A stretch of DNA of 64,000 nt from Triglochin maritima (GCA_963682175.1 OY821790.1:1748501-1812500); one strand, 5' to 3'; shown: positions 1 through 11,542, counted from the first letter of the stretch. Translations and numbers: made by a program. The notes: generated from the letters alone by a model not told the origin.

Positions 1-1168
1 ATAAAGATCTTGAAGAAAAACAATTTTTTTAACTTGGTTCGGTATACGAGCCGCTCGAACTCGAAAAAAAATTAAAATTTGCCTCGATAGTTTTCTCGAA
101 TTTTTTTATTGTTTTATTTATAATTATTTTTTGTATTTGGTAATAACATAAGATAATACTATGATTCGAAATTTCACTCGACTTGACTCGTTTACACCTA
201 CCACAAAAGAATATGAGAACTTGATTGCCTCCCAAACTCGAGTAGAAACATGGGTAAAATCAAACGATTTAAAAAACTAAACTGCTAAACGTCACCCACG
301 AATTACTTAAATCGCCTACGCCAATTACCATTTGTTATTATCTTATTTCTATCTATTTCCTCTCTTCATCCACTCTTCCACTACCGCTCTCTCTTCATTT
401 TCCTCCCAACATCAAATTTAGACCACCAAATCAATGTCTCGGAGACCAAAAAATACACCGACGGATGCACTGTTAGATTCGAATACGGTAAAATTTCTAC
501 CTCTAAAAATTTTTTTTTTTTGGGAGAGGTATTTGGCAGAGACGCCTCCCCCAAATTGTTTTTAATTAATAGTTAGTTTTTGGTAATTAGTTATTAATAG
601 TTAGTAATTTTATAAATTTAGTAACTTAAATTCATTTAACGAAATTTTATTTCTAAAATGTAATTAATAGTTATCGAGTCACCGTGGAACTTTATCCATA
701 TATGGAAAATCATCTACGTCCATCCGTCCAGACACTACAGGATGAAAAAATAACAAAGTTATATATAATAATTGGAAATTAGACAATAACAATAACAATA
801 GCGAACGTGTTGTCATACCTGTCGTCACGTTTACGGATGATTAAGACGAACTAGAAGATCGACCACAATCCTTGCTTCGATTACTATCACGACCACGACC
901 TCGATCTCTCTCATCATACTCAAAGCCGCTCGGGTCCCGTCGTGTCGACGATCCCCTTGGTCGACCTCGAATCCTAGTATTTTCTGTGGGTTCAACATAG
1001 CTCGCCTGATTGGGGTGTAACTGCACGTATATAAGACAAGAGACACTACAAATTACTGCTGAAAATACTTTCTAATTTACAAAAAGTTCACTGTAATCTA
1101 CCCCGTCACCACCGAAATCAGGGTGTAACTGTCTGTGCAGCTATTAATAAAAGAGTTTTAACTTTCAG
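1..1168. other. Non-coding flank upstream of the first visible TBC exon
   Basis: AT-rich sequence without a supportable gene. A short open stretch begins with an ATG near 434 (MSRRPKNTPTDALL) and runs into a possible GT donor near 488, but nothing else backs it. The upstream exons expected for a TBC1D13-type gene were not found here. They are either outside the window or lost. Confidence 0.5.
841..1026 (-). pseudogene. Possible transposon-derived basic, serine/arginine-rich C-terminal fragment
   Basis: A 61-codon minus-strand ORF with an AT-hook-like GRPRGSSTRR segment, then FEYDERDRGRGR and a serine tail. Such basic tails occur at the ends of plant transposase-derived proteins (MULE/FAR1-like), but no catalytic or zinc-binding residues are present. 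The overlapping frame at 831-1046 is a shadow of it. I cannot assign a family with confidence, and a chance ORF is possible. Confidence 0.2.
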
Positions 1169-1292
1169 AGGCATTAAGGCGACTGATCATCTTCGCGAAT
1201 CTCAATCCAGGCATAAGATATATACAAGGGATGAACGAAATGTTAGACAACTGTTTTATGTCTTTCGAACTGATCCAGAAGAAAAAAAATCA
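1169..1292 (+). pseudogene. TBC exon a (glutamine-finger region), frameshifted
   Basis: Starts after an ACTTTCAG acceptor and ends at GTAAGT. The first part reads ALRRLIIFANLNPGIRY followed by IQGMNE in one frame and carries the YxQ motif of TBC catalytic fingers. From about 1245 the family-like residues (LFYVFRTDP) continue in another frame, so one base has been lost near 1241-1246. Relative to related proteins the exon should run into exon b in phase 0, which it does. Confidence 0.8.
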
Positions 1293-1552
1293 GTAAGTGG
1301 TCCATCTATAAAGGAGTTACCGGTTACTTGTCGACATCTTTTTTTGTCTGGTGCTTCTATAATTTTCTTATTACTCATATCGTACCCATTTATCCAACGG
1401 TTAGTTGCTCAGCAGTAGACCTCTGCAGATACCTCTAAATTGTAAAATTTGGAACCAAGATTTGCATTTTGTGCTTAGAAATACTCTAGATTTGCAATTT
1501 GACAAAATTGTTACTTGAACAAGAATACGGTTCAAGTATACGTTCAAGTATA

Positions 1553-1578
1553 ACAAAAACAAAAACAAAAACAAAAAC
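1553..1578. repeat. (AAAAAC)n microsatellite
   Basis: About four tandem copies of a six-base AAAAAC unit in the intron between the first two visible TBC exons. Confidence 0.8.
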
Positions 1579-1821
1579 ATAGGTCTTATACGAAATCATC
1601 TACTTCTTCTGATTGGATCTGAATTTCTTATCTGAAGAAGATTATTAGAGGGAAAACCTATAACATGCTAAACTACACGTTAAATGAGCATGAATGTTGC
1701 TTTGCCGGTTATCCATTAGACAATTAAAATTTAAATACATGTCCAATTCATGGAAGCCTGGCTTCAGTTAGAACTGTGATTGTAATATCTCCATTTTGTC
1801 TTGGTAGTTTCCTGATATGCA

Positions 1822-2143
1822 CAGGGCCGTTTCGGAAATTTTTGAGGCTCTGTGCGAAAATCAACAACGAGACTCCTAAATTTGAAAAACATTATCCTCC
1901 TAGTTTAAATAATAAAAAAATTACTAACTTAATGCACTATTAATTGAATTTTTTTGTCCTCTTAGCAATATTTGAGACAAATTTATCAATGTTTAAGTGC
2001 TATTTATGTGTTAACACTAATTTTTTTTGCAACCCAATAAGGTTATGTACATTTTTTATTTTTTTTGAGGTCCCCTCAAAGTGAGGCCCGGAATGAAGCC
2101 CGGAGCAGAAGCTCACCCTGCTCCTGCTATTGGGCCGGGCCTG
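1822..2143. mobile_element. hAT-type MITE, 322 bp, with 8-bp target duplication
   Basis: Flanked by the 8-bp direct repeat GATATGCA (1814-1821 and 2144-2151). Ends are imperfect terminal inverted repeats: CAGGGCCGTTTCGG at the left and ATTGGGCCGGGCCTG at the right, which reads CAGGCCCGGCCCAAT on the other strand. CAGGG-type ends with 8-bp duplications are the signature of hAT transposons. There is no transposase ORF, so it depended on an autonomous hAT. It sits exactly at the acceptor of TBC exon b. Confidence 0.88.
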
Positions 2144-2152
2144 GATATGCAG

Positions 2153-2333
2153 ATATACGCTGAGCCTGATACGTTCTTCTGTTTTGTGGAGCTGTTGAGT
2201 GGATTCAGAGATAACTTTTGCCAGCAGCTTGACAACAGTGTGGTTGGCATACGTTCCACTATCAATAAGTTGTCCCAACTCTTGAAGAGACATGATGAAG
2301 AACTTTTGGCGCCATCTGGAAGTTACTACAAAT
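2153..2333 (+). pseudogene. TBC exon b, with a 1-base insertion
   Basis: Begins after the ATATGCAG acceptor. It encodes AEPDTFFCFVELLSG through LDNSVVGIRSTI and LLKRHDEEL, a highly conserved TBC stretch. In the run of T at 2303-2306 one extra T shifts the frame. With it removed on paper the family residues WRHLEVTT follow, directly before the GTAAGT donor at 2334. The acceptor lies inside the 8-bp duplication made by the neighbouring hAT MITE. Confidence 0.85.
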
Positions 2334-2778
2334 GTAAGTTAATGCCTAAACTCTTGTGGTTTGCATTTATACTTTGGTTTTTATAATGCCTCTTAAAGAA
2401 TTCTTTGTAGATGTGAACAAGGTTTTACTACCAATTTATTTATTTGGTACAGACTACAGAGATTGGGTTTTGACTTAACTTGGCGACATGATTATGAGCT
2501 TGCCACAATCTACTCTAGTAAATTACTGTCTAGGTTCTTTCCCCTTCCCTTTTTCCCTTCTGTTTCTAGTGAAATCGAGTTTGTCGTTTGATCTTGAAAT
2601 GCCTTCCTCGAATATCTGAGTAGGATTTGGACGGGCAATGTGTAATATTCTAAACCCTTATTAATTGGGTTAATTGTCTTTTAGGTGACTAATTGACGGT
2701 TTTGGATGGAGGGCTGGGATTGAGTTGTTGGAGATGAGGTGGATGGTGGAGATGAGAGGAGAAGAGTATAAGTTGGTG

Positions 2779-2780
<2 letters not shown>

Positions 2781-2819
<39 letters not shown>
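2781..2819. repeat. (CT)n microsatellite inside the 5' LTR
   Basis: About 19 CT units. The sister 3' LTR has only a short interrupted CT run at the matching place (about 14778-14796), so the tract expanded in this copy or shrank in the other after insertion. Confidence 0.9.
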
Positions 2820-2822
<3 letters not shown>

Positions 2823-3054
2823 GCTCAAATCCTCTCTCTAACTCTGATCAGCAGCATTCGGAGGTGACGGAGAGGGTGGCTTCGGTGAGGCGAGGTGAAG
2901 CTCAGACGTTCTCCGGAGTTGAGTAGATCGTGACTCGGTTGGTTGTCGCCGGAGTTTGGGGGTCGTAAGGGAAGAGCTCGACGTTGGATCTTCAAAGGCT
3001 TCTTCAAGCCTTCAAGGTATGTCAAGCTTTACTTTGATACTCACTTATGCTTTC

Positions 3055-3650
3055 GTGAGTGTTGGAGTGGTCGATGGTAGGCCGGATGGCTCGTCGGACC
3101 TGTGCAGCTGTTTTATACACTGTAACGGTCGACCGGTAGCTTATTTCGGTCGACCGGTTGTAGTGTAATTTTGGTGTTATCTCTCTCACCAGTCGAACGA
3201 TACGCTTGGGTGGTCGACCGGTGGTGCATGTTAAGCGAAGAGAGGGCACTACTGGTGGCTTTCGGTCGAACGAGACACCTTTGCCATTTGACCGAAACAC
3301 TGTTTTAAGTCGGTTGGGGGTGTAGACCACAAAACGGTCGACCACCTTAAGACCTCGTCCGATCGACCACTTAAAATAACTAATGTTCGTCCGACCACGT
3401 GATGGTTTGGTCGACCGGTGAACTATGTTATGCATGGGATTTTACTACCCATTTTCGGTCGACCGTCGATCGCGTGTGGTTCGACCGTTTTTGCTTTTTA
3501 TTGCGGCAATGGGTTTTTACTGATGGAATTCGGTCGAACGGGTCCCCTTTGCCGTTCGACCGGTTGACGAGTTTTTTGGTTGGGCCAGTTCTATGGAGAG
3601 GATTCGGTCGAACGGTTTGGTGGTTTTGTTCGACCGTTTTGGTGTCGTTT
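3055..3650 (+). repeat. Cluster of GGTCGACCG-type motifs in the chromovirus 5' LTR
   Basis: Many copies of the near-palindrome GGTCGACCG and of its half forms GGTCGAACG and TTCGACCG, spaced irregularly, mostly 20-60 bases apart. The long ORFs in this block on both strands arise because the motif reads open in several frames. They show no protein family and are not called as genes. Confidence 0.75.
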
Positions 3651-4127
3651 TGTTTTATTTTGGTGTTGGGGAGCCAGCTCAGGGGCAACGGGTCTCTGGC
3701 CTTTTTGGGGCAACAATACATACATTGCCGGCCTGAGAGTGGTTCGTTGGTGTTGTGGAGCCAGCTCAAGGGCAACGGGTCCCCGGTCCTGAAGGGACAA
3801 CGGTACGGACATTGCCGGCCTAAGAGTGGTTTACCGGATCAGTTGTGAAGGCAACGAGTCCCCGACCCTAGAGGAGCAGCAGTACGGACATTGCCGGCCT
3901 GATAGTGATCCAGCGTTGTGTTGTAGCCGTGGATGTTCCGGCTGAGGTGCCTAGGGCACGTGTGAGGGTTGGGCTAGAGGACCCACGAGACTTGCTACTG
4001 TTTTGTGTTTATTGTGGTAGGGAGAGAGTTCCCAGAGGCCCAGTGAGACGATGTTTGTTTATTGCATTTTATAATATACATGCTTATAGATGTGTAGTCC
4101 ATTTATTGTGATAGGAGTTTGGCATAC

Positions 4128-4727
4128 CTCCTCTGGTGGTGAAGTATCATTCGGATCAACCATGACATGGATCATTCTTTTAACTTTGGGCCTTGAGTAT
4201 CTTAAAGTATTTTTTCCGTGATTCAACACATTTGCTTTTTTGACACTTTTACCCTTTTTGCATTCGTGTAGCGAGTTTGGTCGATAATCCCGAGCTGGCA
4301 AACTCAAGTTACCGGGTTTTAAGATACCCCTACGGACCAGTGACTCGAAGGCTTGAGTTTTTGTAATCATTTTGCAAAATGTACTTTCCTCACTTTATTC
4401 CTTTTTTTATTTTTTATTTTTTAATTTTCCTCAAGGCTTAATTGCTATTAGAAGTTCACACTTCCCGGTATATTTTCCTCAACCTCTGCTTTTTATCAAC
4501 CACTTCAAAGATTTGATTCATCCAATTTAAGTGCATACATGTCTTAAAGGGTAATGGGTTATTTCTTTGGAACTTAGATTTATGTCATAGTTTCTACAAG
4601 CAGAACTATATAATAAGGAACAAAAGCTCAATGCAATTTGTACACGGGTTTTGGCAGTTCAATCTTAAGCTATGTCATGGAACATTGAATGTTTTTTTGA
4701 AGAATATATAGATAGATAGATAGATAA
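4128..4727 (-). other. 3' non-coding part of retroelement N1
   Basis: Matches 19497-20114 in element A and 22448-23095 in element B, with small length differences. No coding sequence seen. It ends with a short GATA run at about 4709-4727. Confidence 0.7.
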
Positions 4728-4764
4728 ATACCCCCCACACCTAAATCATGCATTGACCTCAATG
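4728..4764 (-). promoter_or_regulatory. Hairpin plus internal purine tract of N1 (candidate central PPT)
   Basis: On the minus strand a stem-loop CATTG/CAATG (4751-4764, here loop AGGT) is followed by GATTTAGGTGTGGGGGG. The same arrangement is at 20115-20152, 23096-23131 and 61480-61516. The purine tract resembles the one beside the 3' LTR. Confidence 0.6.
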
Positions 4765-4835
4765 TATGCAAAGATAAAGCAAATGCACTTATTACCTGTG
4801 TCAACTTGCGGTAGAGGGATTGAATTTGCTCAGAG

Positions 4836-7406
4836 TCAACCATAGTCAGAACTGGATTGAATGTCACCATGTTGGTGCATGTATCCAGTTGAATTGTTCC
4901 CCATGTTGCCCTGAGAGTCCTGAGGAAAAGATTTCACACCCCTCACATGTGTTGGTTCTCTTATTTGCTCGAGTGATGGTGGTTGGGTAGATGAATTACT
5001 CCCCTTTTTCTCACTTTCTTTTTGATTTTGTGATGATTTATTTGATTCAGAAATCCTATAGATACGCGATCTCATCACAACATCATTTTGATTGCATACT
5101 ATTTCTGGTTCACTATCAACATGAAAGTTATTAAATTCAGCTTTTAAGTTTCCAAAAGATAGTTGCATGAGCCCATTTCGACAATTTATCAAAGCTTCAG
5201 AAGTGGCTAAAAACGGTCTGCCTAGTATTACAGGATTTGTCTCTTAGGATTGACAACAGGTTCAGTGTCTAGAACGACAAAATCCACTGGGTAAATGAAG
5301 TCACCAACCTTAATCAAAACATCCTCTACTATACCTCTTGGTTTCTTAATACAGCAATCAACAAATTGAAGGGTTGTCTTAGAGGGTTTTAGTGGACCAA
5401 GGTTTAGTTGCTCATAGACAGAGAACGGGAGTAGGTTAACACTAGCACCAAGGTCTAGAAGGGCTTTGTTGATAAAAGTATTTCCTATCGCACATGAAAT
5501 TGTAGGGCACCCAAGGTCCTTATACTTTATAGGAGACGAGTTGGACAGAATAGAGCTTATGTTTGCAGTTAAGAATCCCTTCTTTGGTACGCTCGTTTTT
5601 CTCTTTTTAGTGCACAGATCCTTTAAGAATTTAGCATAAGCAGGTATTTGTTGAATCATATCTAGGAGTGGAATATTCACCTTAACATGCTTAAATACTT
5701 CCAAGAGTTTCTCCATTTGTGCACTTGAGCTCTTATTGAGTGTATTGGGGAATGAAGCTTTAGGAACATAGACTCGCTCAGGTTGAGCTATAGGGTCAGG
5801 TTGACTAGGTGGGTTGGGCTTTTCAAATTGGACTTCAGGTTCAATGGTCAGGTCACATGTGGGTGGTTGACAACTAGATTGATTAGGAGCCCTAGGATTT
5901 ACACATTGTTATCAACTTGTTTTCCAGACCGTAATGATACAACTGCATTTATTTGTTGGAACGGTCCCTCCTCATGAACCATTTGAACCGGTCTAGGGTT
6001 GTTACTTCCTAGAGGTGGTTGATAGGGCTGATATTGATTATTAGGTCTTGGATTCACCTCAGGTTGACTTGGAAACTGACCCTTTTCTAATTCACCTACA
6101 ATTTGTGCTAGTTGGCTGACCTGTGTTTCTAGCTTTTGGAAGGATTGGGTGGTTGTTTGCATAAAAGTCTTAACCAAATTTTCCAAGCTTGTCAATCTAA
6201 CATCATAATCTCAATTGTTACTAAACCCAAATGATGTATTATTTTGGTTATACGGGTTTGGTTGTTGTCTAGGAGGTTGACCTTGTTGGTTCCATGAAAA
6301 ATTGGGATGATTACGCCAACCCGGGTTATAGGTTGATGCGTATGGTCATTTCTAGAATGGTTAAATGCGGCATTAACTTGTTCCAAGTCCGCAGAAATAT
6401 GTGCACAATCCTTCATCATTTGACCAGTTTGACCACATCTAGAGCAAGGGATAGAAGAGGCTTGATTCACTAGGGGTCGGGTTTTTAGCTCTAGACTTTA
6501 CATTCTACGCATAAGGGTAGCTAGTTTTGCTTCAGCAGCTACAGTAGCATCTACAGCTATGACACCTGATTTGGGTTGACTTGCTATTCTAGATGCAATA
6601 CTCGGGTTAATCGGTGCTATAACATTGACTCATTGCATACTATTTTCGGCTAAATCCTCAAGAAAAGTCCAAGCATCATTCTCATTTTTGGACATAAAGT
6701 TTCCTTGGCTTACAAAATCTAACATAACCCTAGATGTAGGTGTCAATCCCTCATAAATAATTAGGCACAATTGTCATCTTGGAATTCCATGATGAGGGCA
6801 TTGGGTCAACAAGTTCTTAAATCTTTCCAAATAGGAATAGAACGGCTCGCTCTCAGATTGAACGAATGCAACAATTTCATTCCTAATCCTAATAGTCTTA
6901 TGGTTGGGGAAATATTTCTTTAAGAACACTTGAACAAACTCGGGCCAACTCCTAATAGATCTTTCGGCTAGACTATATAGTCATCTCTTAGCGTCGTCCT
7001 TCAGTGCTAGAGGCACGAATTTAAGACGCACTGCCTCCTCAGAGATATGCTGATATTTCATAAGGGAGCAAATTTTCTCAAATTCTCTAAGGAAGAGATA
7101 TGAGTCTTCCTTAGAGGTGAACTTGGGCAACATACTCATGTATTGTGCCTTTAGTTCGAAGTCGCGACCCGGTATGATGGGCATAACGATGCACGATGGC
7201 TGAGAAGCCATCGTTGGGTAGCACCGATCCCTCAGAGTCCTAGGCGGGTCCACTAAATTCTCACCCATTGGATCCGGGTGAGGTGGTGCAACAGGTGGAT
7301 TGGGGCTAAGCTCTAGACTGGAATCTAGATGAACTCGTGAGAGTCGATTGCTCAAGTCCCGAACCCAAATCTGAGTGCACCGGTTTGAATCAATTTTTGA
7401 ATTCAA
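4836..7406 (-). pseudogene. gag-protease polyprotein of retroelement N1, broken
   Basis: Reads on the minus strand in several frames. The N-terminal gag domain is at 7406-6981 (FLREFEKICSLMKYQHISEEAVRLKF). Next come the gag middle, a CCHC knuckle (CSRCGQTGQMMKDC, near 6450) and a proline/glutamine-rich segment with a helical LENLVKTFMQ stretch. Then comes an aspartic protease whose active site reads DLGAS (about 5450), followed by a C-terminal region to 4836. Stops and frameshifts lie near 6980, 6470, 6195, 5228 and elsewhere. Gag packages element RNA and the protease processes gag. Where reverse transcriptase should follow, coding simply ends, as in element A. The protein cannot be made intact. 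Confidence 0.8.
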
Positions 7407-8700
7407 ATTTGAAATTTAAATTCCAAATTCAATTTCAAGAATCAATTACTTTTTCTTTTTTTTATAATTTTTTTTTATAATTTTTTTTTCAAAAATGGAA
7501 ACAAACAATAGAAGGGGGGAAAGAAGAGAAATGAATCCTAATCTAGAGAATTGAGATGAGAAGAGAAAGAAGACTCAGATGAGAAGGGAAACTTAACTCT
7601 AAAAGATAGATGAGAGGGTTGGTCAGAAGTTTCCTAAACAAGCACGGTTCAAACAATCCTAGACCTAATGTAGCTTAAATCTAGACGAGTCCTAACTGGT
7701 TGAGTCGAATTGGTTCGCTTGATTAACCTCCCTCACTAATCAAACCAAATTGGCCAGGCAGTGTATAGCTAGTGGGGGCGCTTCCGACAGAGTCGGTGCC
7801 AATTAGACAACCACTTCGCTTGGAAGACTTACGTCAACACAAAAACACTTTCTACACACTAAATTAAATTCGATCAGCTTCCAGTCATAGCAAGTCAAAC
7901 CAATCTTCTCCTTAATTGAGTCCAAATCCTTAGGGGCCAATGTCTAATTGATTTTAATTTAAGGCTTGGGTGACACTTTAGGATTGTGATTTGTGGGCCA
8001 CGGAAGGGTGATGAAATCCCCACCGTATCATTTCCTACGGAGTTGCCCTTAAGATATTTTAACTTAAATCTAGCAAAGATAGTCAAACATTGGTCTTTAC
8101 TGTGGGACAATTGCAAGGTTGTTTGCAAACTAAATTATATGCTTAAATGCAATCGATAAAAACCGCGCACGTACCCTGCCTCCAGCACTCTTCAACAAAA
8201 AATAATTTGCAAGAATTTAGCAAGAATAATGCAAACAAAACACTATATGATGCATGCACTAAGTCCTTCTAATTTTGCCAATTTTTAGGTCAGAGTTGAA
8301 TTATTGCCAATTATGGAATTTTAGCCTGACACGTGCAGTTCTACGAAAAGGAAACTTTCCAAAAATCGAAAATTGTGCAAAAGGAAACAAAAGTTACCTA
8401 CACAACACTAAGACGGGTTCACCGCCCGCTCTCGAAAATTTCCAGTTGCTCTACGCGTCCACCCAAAGATGGAGACGACCCCAGAAAATTTTGAAGCCCA
8501 AATGCTCCAAACGTGCGGCGGATGTGCCGCAGGTTGTTCTTTGGGTGCAGCGATTTCGCCGCTCTTCTTGCTCCAACTGTGCCCGGATTTCGCCGCGCAC
8601 TCTGTTGTCTCCTGCAACGTAAACCCAAATTGTTAGATCGCGCACACGATAAACAGAATAGAATTGAAATCACCAAAAGTAAACAAAATCTTCGTCGTCT
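7407..8700 (-). other. 5' leader of retroelement N1
   Basis: Non-coding region between primer site and gag, conserved in all family members here (16761-17979, 24876-26131, 28651-29842, 32640-33931). Contains conserved stem-loops: CCGAC/GTCGG at 7784-7796, CCGTA/TACGG at about 8022-8040, and paired GC-rich hairpins at 8512-8530 and 8545-8562. Small ORFs in it (for example 7895-8128) are repeated between copies but show no domain, so I leave them out. Confidence 0.65.
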
Positions 8701-8717
8701 CCCCGGCAACGGCGCCA
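8701..8717 (-). promoter_or_regulatory. Primer-binding site for tRNA-Asp (N1)
   Basis: The plus strand reads CCCCGGCAACGGCGCCA, the 3' end of plant tRNA-Asp including CCA. On the minus strand this is TGGCGCCGTTGCCGGGG, a few bases after the 5' LTR. The match to the tRNA stops after about 18 bases, the usual length. Confidence 0.9.
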
Positions 8718-8723
8718 AAAACT

Positions 8724-9924
8724 TGATGAGAATTTTATTTATACCGCAAGTGCACGGCGTCGATGAAGACGCGACAAGTACGGGTCGAACACAAGGAGGG
8801 AGAGATATTTATGTTTTTGTGATTTTCGATTAAGGAAAGAAAGAGAGAGAAATAAGGTTGGTTTGAGATTTTTGGATTTTCAATTTTCTAAAGCAAGAAC
8901 AACAAAAAAACTAAGAAGAAAGCAAATATGGATGAGAGTCCAGCGGGTGGGGGTTTAGATATCGGGTTTTGTTTAGAGAAATCTGAAACTTATAATAAAT
9001 CACATTAGTTATCAAGCATTACATGATAAATGACTCAACATAAACTAAAGTAATCAAAATATACTAACACGAAATTAAAATAATAACATAATTCTTCTTC
9101 TCATCACCCTAAATCCATCACCCCCACCCTTTGGAGAAAGTTAGAAACTCATGGATGGAGGGAAGGAGAAGGGGTCCTAGAGACACTACAAAAGAAAACT
9201 AAAAACACGAAATAAACGAACATAATTTTATTGCTAAAGAATGGAATAAAAACCAGTTCTCCCATACAACATAATTTCGGGGCTATTTATAGCCGATACA
9301 AGGGACCCAAGTATGAATAAGGCAAGGACACGTGTTATGACACGACTGGAAGAAATCCGGAGCCACGGATCGATGACCACGCGGCGTTTCCGCCACACAT
9401 TGACCTTCAGATGCGGCGGATTCGCCGCCTGGATGGCTCAGATTCGATCCGGATTTTTCCTGTGTGTTTATGGTATGTTTTAGCTGTCCTTTGCGTGTCC
9501 AGATTGATTTCTTTCCTTTCTTTTGAGCTCCGAATTAATTTCTTCATATATTTGGAGATCCAAATTGATTTTTCTTTAGAACTTCTCCAAAATAATATTT
9601 TGGTACTCGTAATTTACAGTTGGGTCCTCGGCTTTTTGCAATTAAGTCCCTGACTACTTTTGTGCTTAAGTCCCTGGCCTTTTTGCAATTAGGTCTTTGA
9701 ATGCTTTTATGCTTGGATGGACTTCAATTTGAACCCCGATAATCTTGAACTTGGTCTTCATGACAGAAATGAGTCTCTTGCACGCGTTTATGCTCGGGAT
9801 ATGGGTAATTTGCATTCAGTTCCCTGTATTCTGTAAATAAGACTAAACACATACCTTAGTAGCATTTATTGATATAAAATTAATTTAAATGAAAGACATA
9901 TGATGTAATGTATGCAATGCATCA
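8724..9924 (-). repeat. 5' LTR of N1 (1201 bp, TGATG...CATCA)
   Basis: Begins TGATGAGAATTTTATTTATA and ends GCAATGCATCA on the plus strand. Same length as the LTRs at 20872-22072 and 26155-27355. Carries a minus-strand TATA box (CTATAAATAG at about 9283-9292), a U5 stem-loop near 8760-8775, and paired GC-rich hairpins at 9381-9394 and 9412-9428. Tandem units of about 25 bp built on GTCC lie at 9613-9720. Confidence 0.92.
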
Positions 9925-10060
9925 ATCACACTCTTCAAACTCTAAGATATATATTGTATATATGTTGGTGCATCAGTTGCCTGTTTTCTTATGTAATATC
10001 CTCGTGTTTGTGTTATATTGAAAATTTTAAATTTCTTCCGCTTTTGAGGATGTTACAAAT

Positions 10061-10072
10061 TGGTATCAGAGC
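10061..10072 (+). promoter_or_regulatory. Primer-binding site for initiator tRNA-Met (chromovirus)
   Basis: TGGTATCAGAGC three bases after the 5' LTR end. This is the standard plant chromovirus primer site, complementary to the 3' end of initiator tRNA-Met. Confidence 0.93.
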
Positions 10073-10188
10073 GGTCAGTTACGTCGCACTTGTCAAAAGA
10101 AACCACCTTAGATATCTTTTAGATAGGTTGCATTGTAGAGCATGCATGCATAATCCTCTGATTTGCTGTTCTGATGTCTCGTGTGTAG

Positions 10189-11542
10189 ATGCCTCCGAGA
10201 CACGTGAGACCTCCCCCACGTGGCCAGAGTACCAGTGAGGAGACTAGAGCCACGGATTAGGCTGAGGAGCGACAGATGCTCTACGGCACTGTGCAGAGGT
10301 TGGGCGTTCTTCTAGAGCGTCAGTCTGGCAGAGAGGAGACAACAGGGGTGGGAGCGGTGCACGACCATGTTATGCGCCAACACCCGCCTGTGTTTGATGG
10401 CAAAGGAGATTCTGAGGCCGCCGAGGACTGGGTCTTTAAGATCCAGGAGATCTTTCAGGCGATTGGGAGTCCACCGAAGAGGATGGGGGGTTTGGCCACG
10501 TATGTGTTGGGCGGCGAGGCGTCCAACTGGTGGAGGACTACGGGTGCAGTGGTGTTTCCGGACAAGAATGATGTCAGCTGGGATAAATTCCTCAGGGAAT
10601 TCAATGAGCAGTACTTCCCAAAGCATGTCAGGGACGGGAAGAGAGAGGAGTTCATGAGACTCGAGCAGGGGGAGATGTCACTGGCGGACTACGTCCGGAA
10701 GTTCAACGCTTTGGAGTGTTATTGTCCGGAGATCTGTGTGACACTAGTTCAGAGAGAGGAAGTTTATTCGGGGGCTTTGGAAGCAGCTCCGTACTCGCGT
10801 GACCTACAGCATGCCTCAAACCCTAGCTGATGCTGTGAAGTTCGCGACTCTCATAGACCAGGACTATCAGGAGAACTATGCGGAGTCCAGGAGGCGACAT
10901 GGGAAGATCAGTGGACGTCTGGGAGTTCCACTAGCAGGAAATCTGGGCAAGAGGCCCTGGATAGAGGGGAGCAGTGCACGTCAGCCTGAGTCGTGCAGGA
11001 AATGTGGTAGGTCCCACCCAGGGCGAGAGTGTGGGGCCCGTCCTGGAGTTTGTTTCAATTGTGGTCAGCCGGGCCATTATGCCAGAGATTGTAAGAGTGG
11101 ACCAGGCGAGTCTAGTGCTCGAGCGAGACCTCCAGCAGCGGGTAGAGACGGAGATTGTCGTCCTTTTGCACCACCTCAGCAGGGACAGAGGATCGGGCGA
11201 GTATTCACAATTCAGGCAGAGGAGGCGAGGGGCGCCAACACTGTGGTGGAAGGTACACTTTTTATTGTTGGTTTGGTTGCCAGAGTACTGTTTGATTGTG
11301 GGGCCACACATTCATTTATTTCGGAGAGATTTGCGAGTGTGTTGGGTTGTACCCCTGCGATGTTGACTGCCACGTTTGAAGTCAGCACACCCTTGGGTCT
11401 GGTGGGCATTGTGGGGAGCTTCATCCCTGACGCCACGATTGTTTCGGAAGATAAGGAGTTTCCGGCTGACCTGATCTTGTTGCCGATGGAGGATTTTGAC
11501 GTCATAATGGGGATGGATTGGCTATCCCAGTATGATGTGTGA
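10189..11542 (+). pseudogene. gag: Chromovirus gag and protease region, broken
   Basis: Starts MPPRHVRPPPRG, hits an in-frame TAG at about 10258, and continues in the same frame through a retrotransposon-gag domain (DWVFKIQEIFQAIG, 10430-10720). A one-base shift near 10745 moves the frame to 10799-11542, which holds two cysteine clusters. The second is a canonical CCHC knuckle, CFNCGQPGHYARDC, at 11051-11092. An aspartic protease follows whose active site reads DCGATHSF (11293 onward), so the usual Ser/Thr after Asp is Cys. It ends IMGMDWLSQYDV and stop. Gag forms the particle and binds RNA. These lesions make it inactive. Confidence 0.9.

Larger units (their letters stand above)
4128..9924 (-). 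mobile_element. Non-autonomous gag-protease LTR retroelement (TGATG family), copy N1, 3' end deleted
   Basis: Inserted in the chromovirus 5' LTR. In minus-strand order it has the 5' LTR (9924-8724), tRNA-Asp primer site, about 1.3 kb leader, broken gag-protease coding (7406-4836), and a hairpin plus purine tract (4764-4728). It then shows part of the 3' non-coding region down to 4128, where it joins chromovirus LTR directly. The 3' LTR and the 3' hairpin block are gone. Between protease and purine tract there is no reverse transcriptase, RNase H or integrase. The protease motif DLGAS and tRNA-Asp priming point to the Tat/Athila side of Ty3/gypsy. Confidence 0.85.
2641..10057 (+). repeat. 5' LTR of the chromovirus, split by a nested element
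   Basis: LTR sequence runs 2641-4127 and resumes at 9925-10057. It matches the intact 3' LTR (14636-16396) except that the counterpart of about 16103-16263 (161 bp) is missing at the break. The two pieces also differ by scattered substitutions and by a longer CT run at 2781-2819. Ends with TGTTACA followed after three bases by the primer-binding site. Confidence 0.9.

Noticed and set aside
3022..3848. Long overlapping ORFs on both strands in the chromovirus 5' LTR (and again at 14997-15920)
   Set aside because: They lie in LTR sequence rich in GGTCGACCG motifs that read open in many frames. No protein domain and frames not conserved in a coding manner.
7895..8128. Conserved leader peptide (also 17221-17406 and 33177-33362)
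   Set aside because: The DNA is conserved as leader, but the frame lacks a consistent start and length and has no domain.
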